The notes under the pieces are model-generated. The model saw only the letters and a list, made by a program, of their open reading frames with translations. It did not search any database and had not been told where the DNA came from. Below, in pieces: positions 62,875-64,000 of a stretch of 64,000 nucleotides of DNA. Each line of letters begins with the position of its first letter. The first letter of the stretch is position 1. Source of the DNA: Dissulfurispira thermophila (GTDB lineage Bacteria; Nitrospirota; Thermodesulfovibrionia; Thermodesulfovibrionales; Dissulfurispiraceae); the NCBI RefSeq assembly GCF_014701235.1, contig NZ_AP022873.1:1240001-1304000 (forward strand), written 5' to 3'. A program made the position numbers and the translations under genes.

Positions 62875-63750
62875 CTATGAGCTAATATATGTTTCTACAA
62901 CTCTATTCCAATGTGATGAAAACTGCCTTGCTGCATTAGTAGCCTTTTCCCTGTCCTCGAAAAGACCGAATACAGTCGAGCCGCTACCGCTCATAATAGC
63001 CATTGATGCCCCTGCATTTAGCAATTTTCTTCTCAAGTCCTTAATAATAGGATATTTCTCCATCACAACTTCTTCAAAATCATTATGTGCACTGGACTTA
63101 AGAAGAGAAACATCTCCTGTCTTAAGGGCTTTATAAATTAACTGGATATTATTAAATTTATCCATAGTTTTTGTCAATTCTGTCTTTGTTTCTTGCGCCT
63201 TGCCCTTTGCCCCTAATCTTTCGTATGCCCATACTGTAGATATAGGTATCGCAGGCTTTACAAGCAGCAATGGATAAGATATATCCATCTCAAGCGGAGT
63301 CAAAATATCTCCCCTGCCTTCAACAATAGCCATTGGACAGTTGAAGAAAAAAGGCACATCAGACCCTATACTGCTTCCTATCTCCTTTAATTCATCTTTA
63401 TCCAAACCAAGTCCCCAGAGCTTATTTAATCCTATTAATGCATACGCTGCATCACTGCTGCCCCCACCAAGTCCCGCACCTGATGGAATATCTTTTTTCA
63501 GGACAATCCTTGCCCCATCTTTTATTTCAGCATAAGACTGCAGACTTTTAGCAGCCTTATAAACAAGATTATGCTCAGGCAGGATATTCATATTGGTAAT
63601 AAGTTCGATGGTATCAGAATGCTCAAAAGTCAGGGTATCATAAAGCCCTATACAATGCATCAATGAAAGGATATTATGATAGCCGTCTTCTCTTTTATCC
63701 AGTACATAGAGGGACCAATTTACCTTGGCTGGGGCCATCAGTTCAAACAT
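62875..63750 (-). CDS. ispE: 4-diphosphocytidyl-2-C-methyl-D-erythritol kinase
   Basis: This is a GHMP kinase. The N-terminus is MFELMAPAKVNWSLYVLDKR, with KDIPSGAGLGGGSSDAAYAL as the ATP loop (about residues 83-102) and the Asp in SDVPFFF. AIMSGSGSTVFGLF lies near the end. It carries out the fourth step of the MEP isoprenoid pathway. At 291 residues it is full length. It lies beside tRNA-Gln and prs, the order seen in several deep-branching groups. Confidence 0.93.
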   Translation of the reverse strand: MFELMAPAKVNWSLYVLDKREDGYHNILSLMHCIGLYDTLTFEHSDTIELITNMNILPEHNLVYKAAKSLQSYAEIKDGARIVLKKDIPSGAGLGGGSSDAAYALIGLNKLWGLGLDKDELKEIGSSIGSDVPFFFNCPMAIVEGRGDILTPLEMDISYPLLLVKPAIPISTVWAYERLGAKGKAQETKTELTKTMDKFNNIQLIYKALKTGDVSLLKSSAHNDFEEVVMEKYPIIKDLRRKLLNAGASMAIMSGSGSTVFGLFEDREKATNAARQFSSHWNRVVETYISS

Positions 63751-63763
63751 ATAAATTAAATCT

Positions 63764-64000
63764 TCACTGCATTTTCTTGATTTTCTGTTTTACTGATTCT
63801 ATCTTTTTCTCAACCCTTTCTTTTAGACCTTCTTCCTTTTCGTGAAATTTCAGTGCCTCTGTCCATGCATCAATAGCTGCCTCATGATTGTCCATTGATT
63901 CATAAACATCACCGATATGTTCATGTAAAACAGGGTCATCCTTAACAATACCAACCGCCTTTTGGAGTGTCTTTAATGCCTCTTCCAGTCTGCCGAGTTT
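63764..64000 (-). CDS. TPR-containing protein, C-terminal part only
   Basis: The frame enters at 64000 and encodes 78 residues: LGRLEEALKTLQKAVGIV, then DDPVLHEHIGDVYESMDNHE and AAIDAWTEALKFHEKEE, with a Lys-rich coiled end (VEKKIESVKQKIKKMQ). These are two tetratricopeptide units. It stops 13 bases before ispE. The N-terminal part is outside the window. Confidence 0.85.
   Translation of the reverse strand, partial: KLGRLEEALKTLQKAVGIVKDDPVLHEHIGDVYESMDNHEAAIDAWTEALKFHEKEEGLKERVEKKIESVKQKIKKMQ

Overview
The window looks like part of the chromosome of a Gram-negative anaerobe or microaerophile, moderately AT-rich. Several things suggest this: an O-antigen or capsule type locus (Wzx flippase, Wzz, LIC12162-family transferase), a putative AhbD-type heme synthase beside hemE, hypD and moeA for hydrogenase and molybdoenzyme maturation, and many radical SAM enzymes. 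The order ispE, tRNA-Gln, prs, rplY, pth, and 6S RNA upstream of rny and ymdB, would fit Nitrospirota or a deltaproteobacterial relative. That placement is inference, not proof.

Region 1 (1-33.4 kb, all minus strand) is one long surface-glycan locus. It is read from a winged-helix regulator and a NusG-like (UpxY/RfaH type) antiterminator near 33 kb down towards position 1. After the regulators come a coiled-coil protein with an MNT-HEPN toxin-antitoxin pair, a frameshifted wzz and an IS1182-family element. A nonulosonic (legionaminic-like) acid pathway follows: legB, legC, a formyltransferase, a legH/neuD-type acetyltransferase, neuB, a CBS-nucleotidyltransferase, a CMP-sugar synthetase and a PtmA-like dehydrogenase. 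An IS256-family element, a LIC12162 transferase and Wzx come next. The locus ends in a second sugar-modification set: two radical SAM enzymes (one cobalamin-binding), a second CMP-sugar synthetase-like enzyme, a TIM-barrel isomerase, dehydrogenases, a methyltransferase, an epimerase, a cyclase-family hydrolase and a HAD phosphatase.

The glycan locus shows strong signs of reassortment and decay. There are remnants of neuB, neuC, a DegT-type aminotransferase, a fucose-synthase-like epimerase and a nucleotidyltransferase. The wzz gene is broken. Base composition shifts abruptly near 23.82 kb, exactly where similarity to NeuB ends. A run of ten G residues at the start of the acetyltransferase gene puts it out of frame and could be a phase-variation switch.

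Region 2 (33.5-64 kb) is mostly housekeeping: a DMT transporter, nicotinate phosphoribosyltransferase and a nicotinamidase-like hydrolase, an HD-GYP protein, rarA, coaD-rsmD, purN-hemE-putative ahbD, hflX, an unusual M1 peptidase-ChaN-PDZ fusion, a DUF362 ferredoxin protein, rlmI, 6S RNA, rny-ymdB, an OsmC protein, hypD, moeA, a PLC-like protein, pepA, pth, rplY, prs, tRNA-Gln, ispE and the end of a TPR protein.

Two repeat systems run through the window. One is a family of degenerate heptanucleotide tandem repeats, found both between genes and inside enzyme genes. The other is a roughly 540-bp MITE-like element with long terminal inverted repeats, present once nearly whole and once as a one-ended copy.
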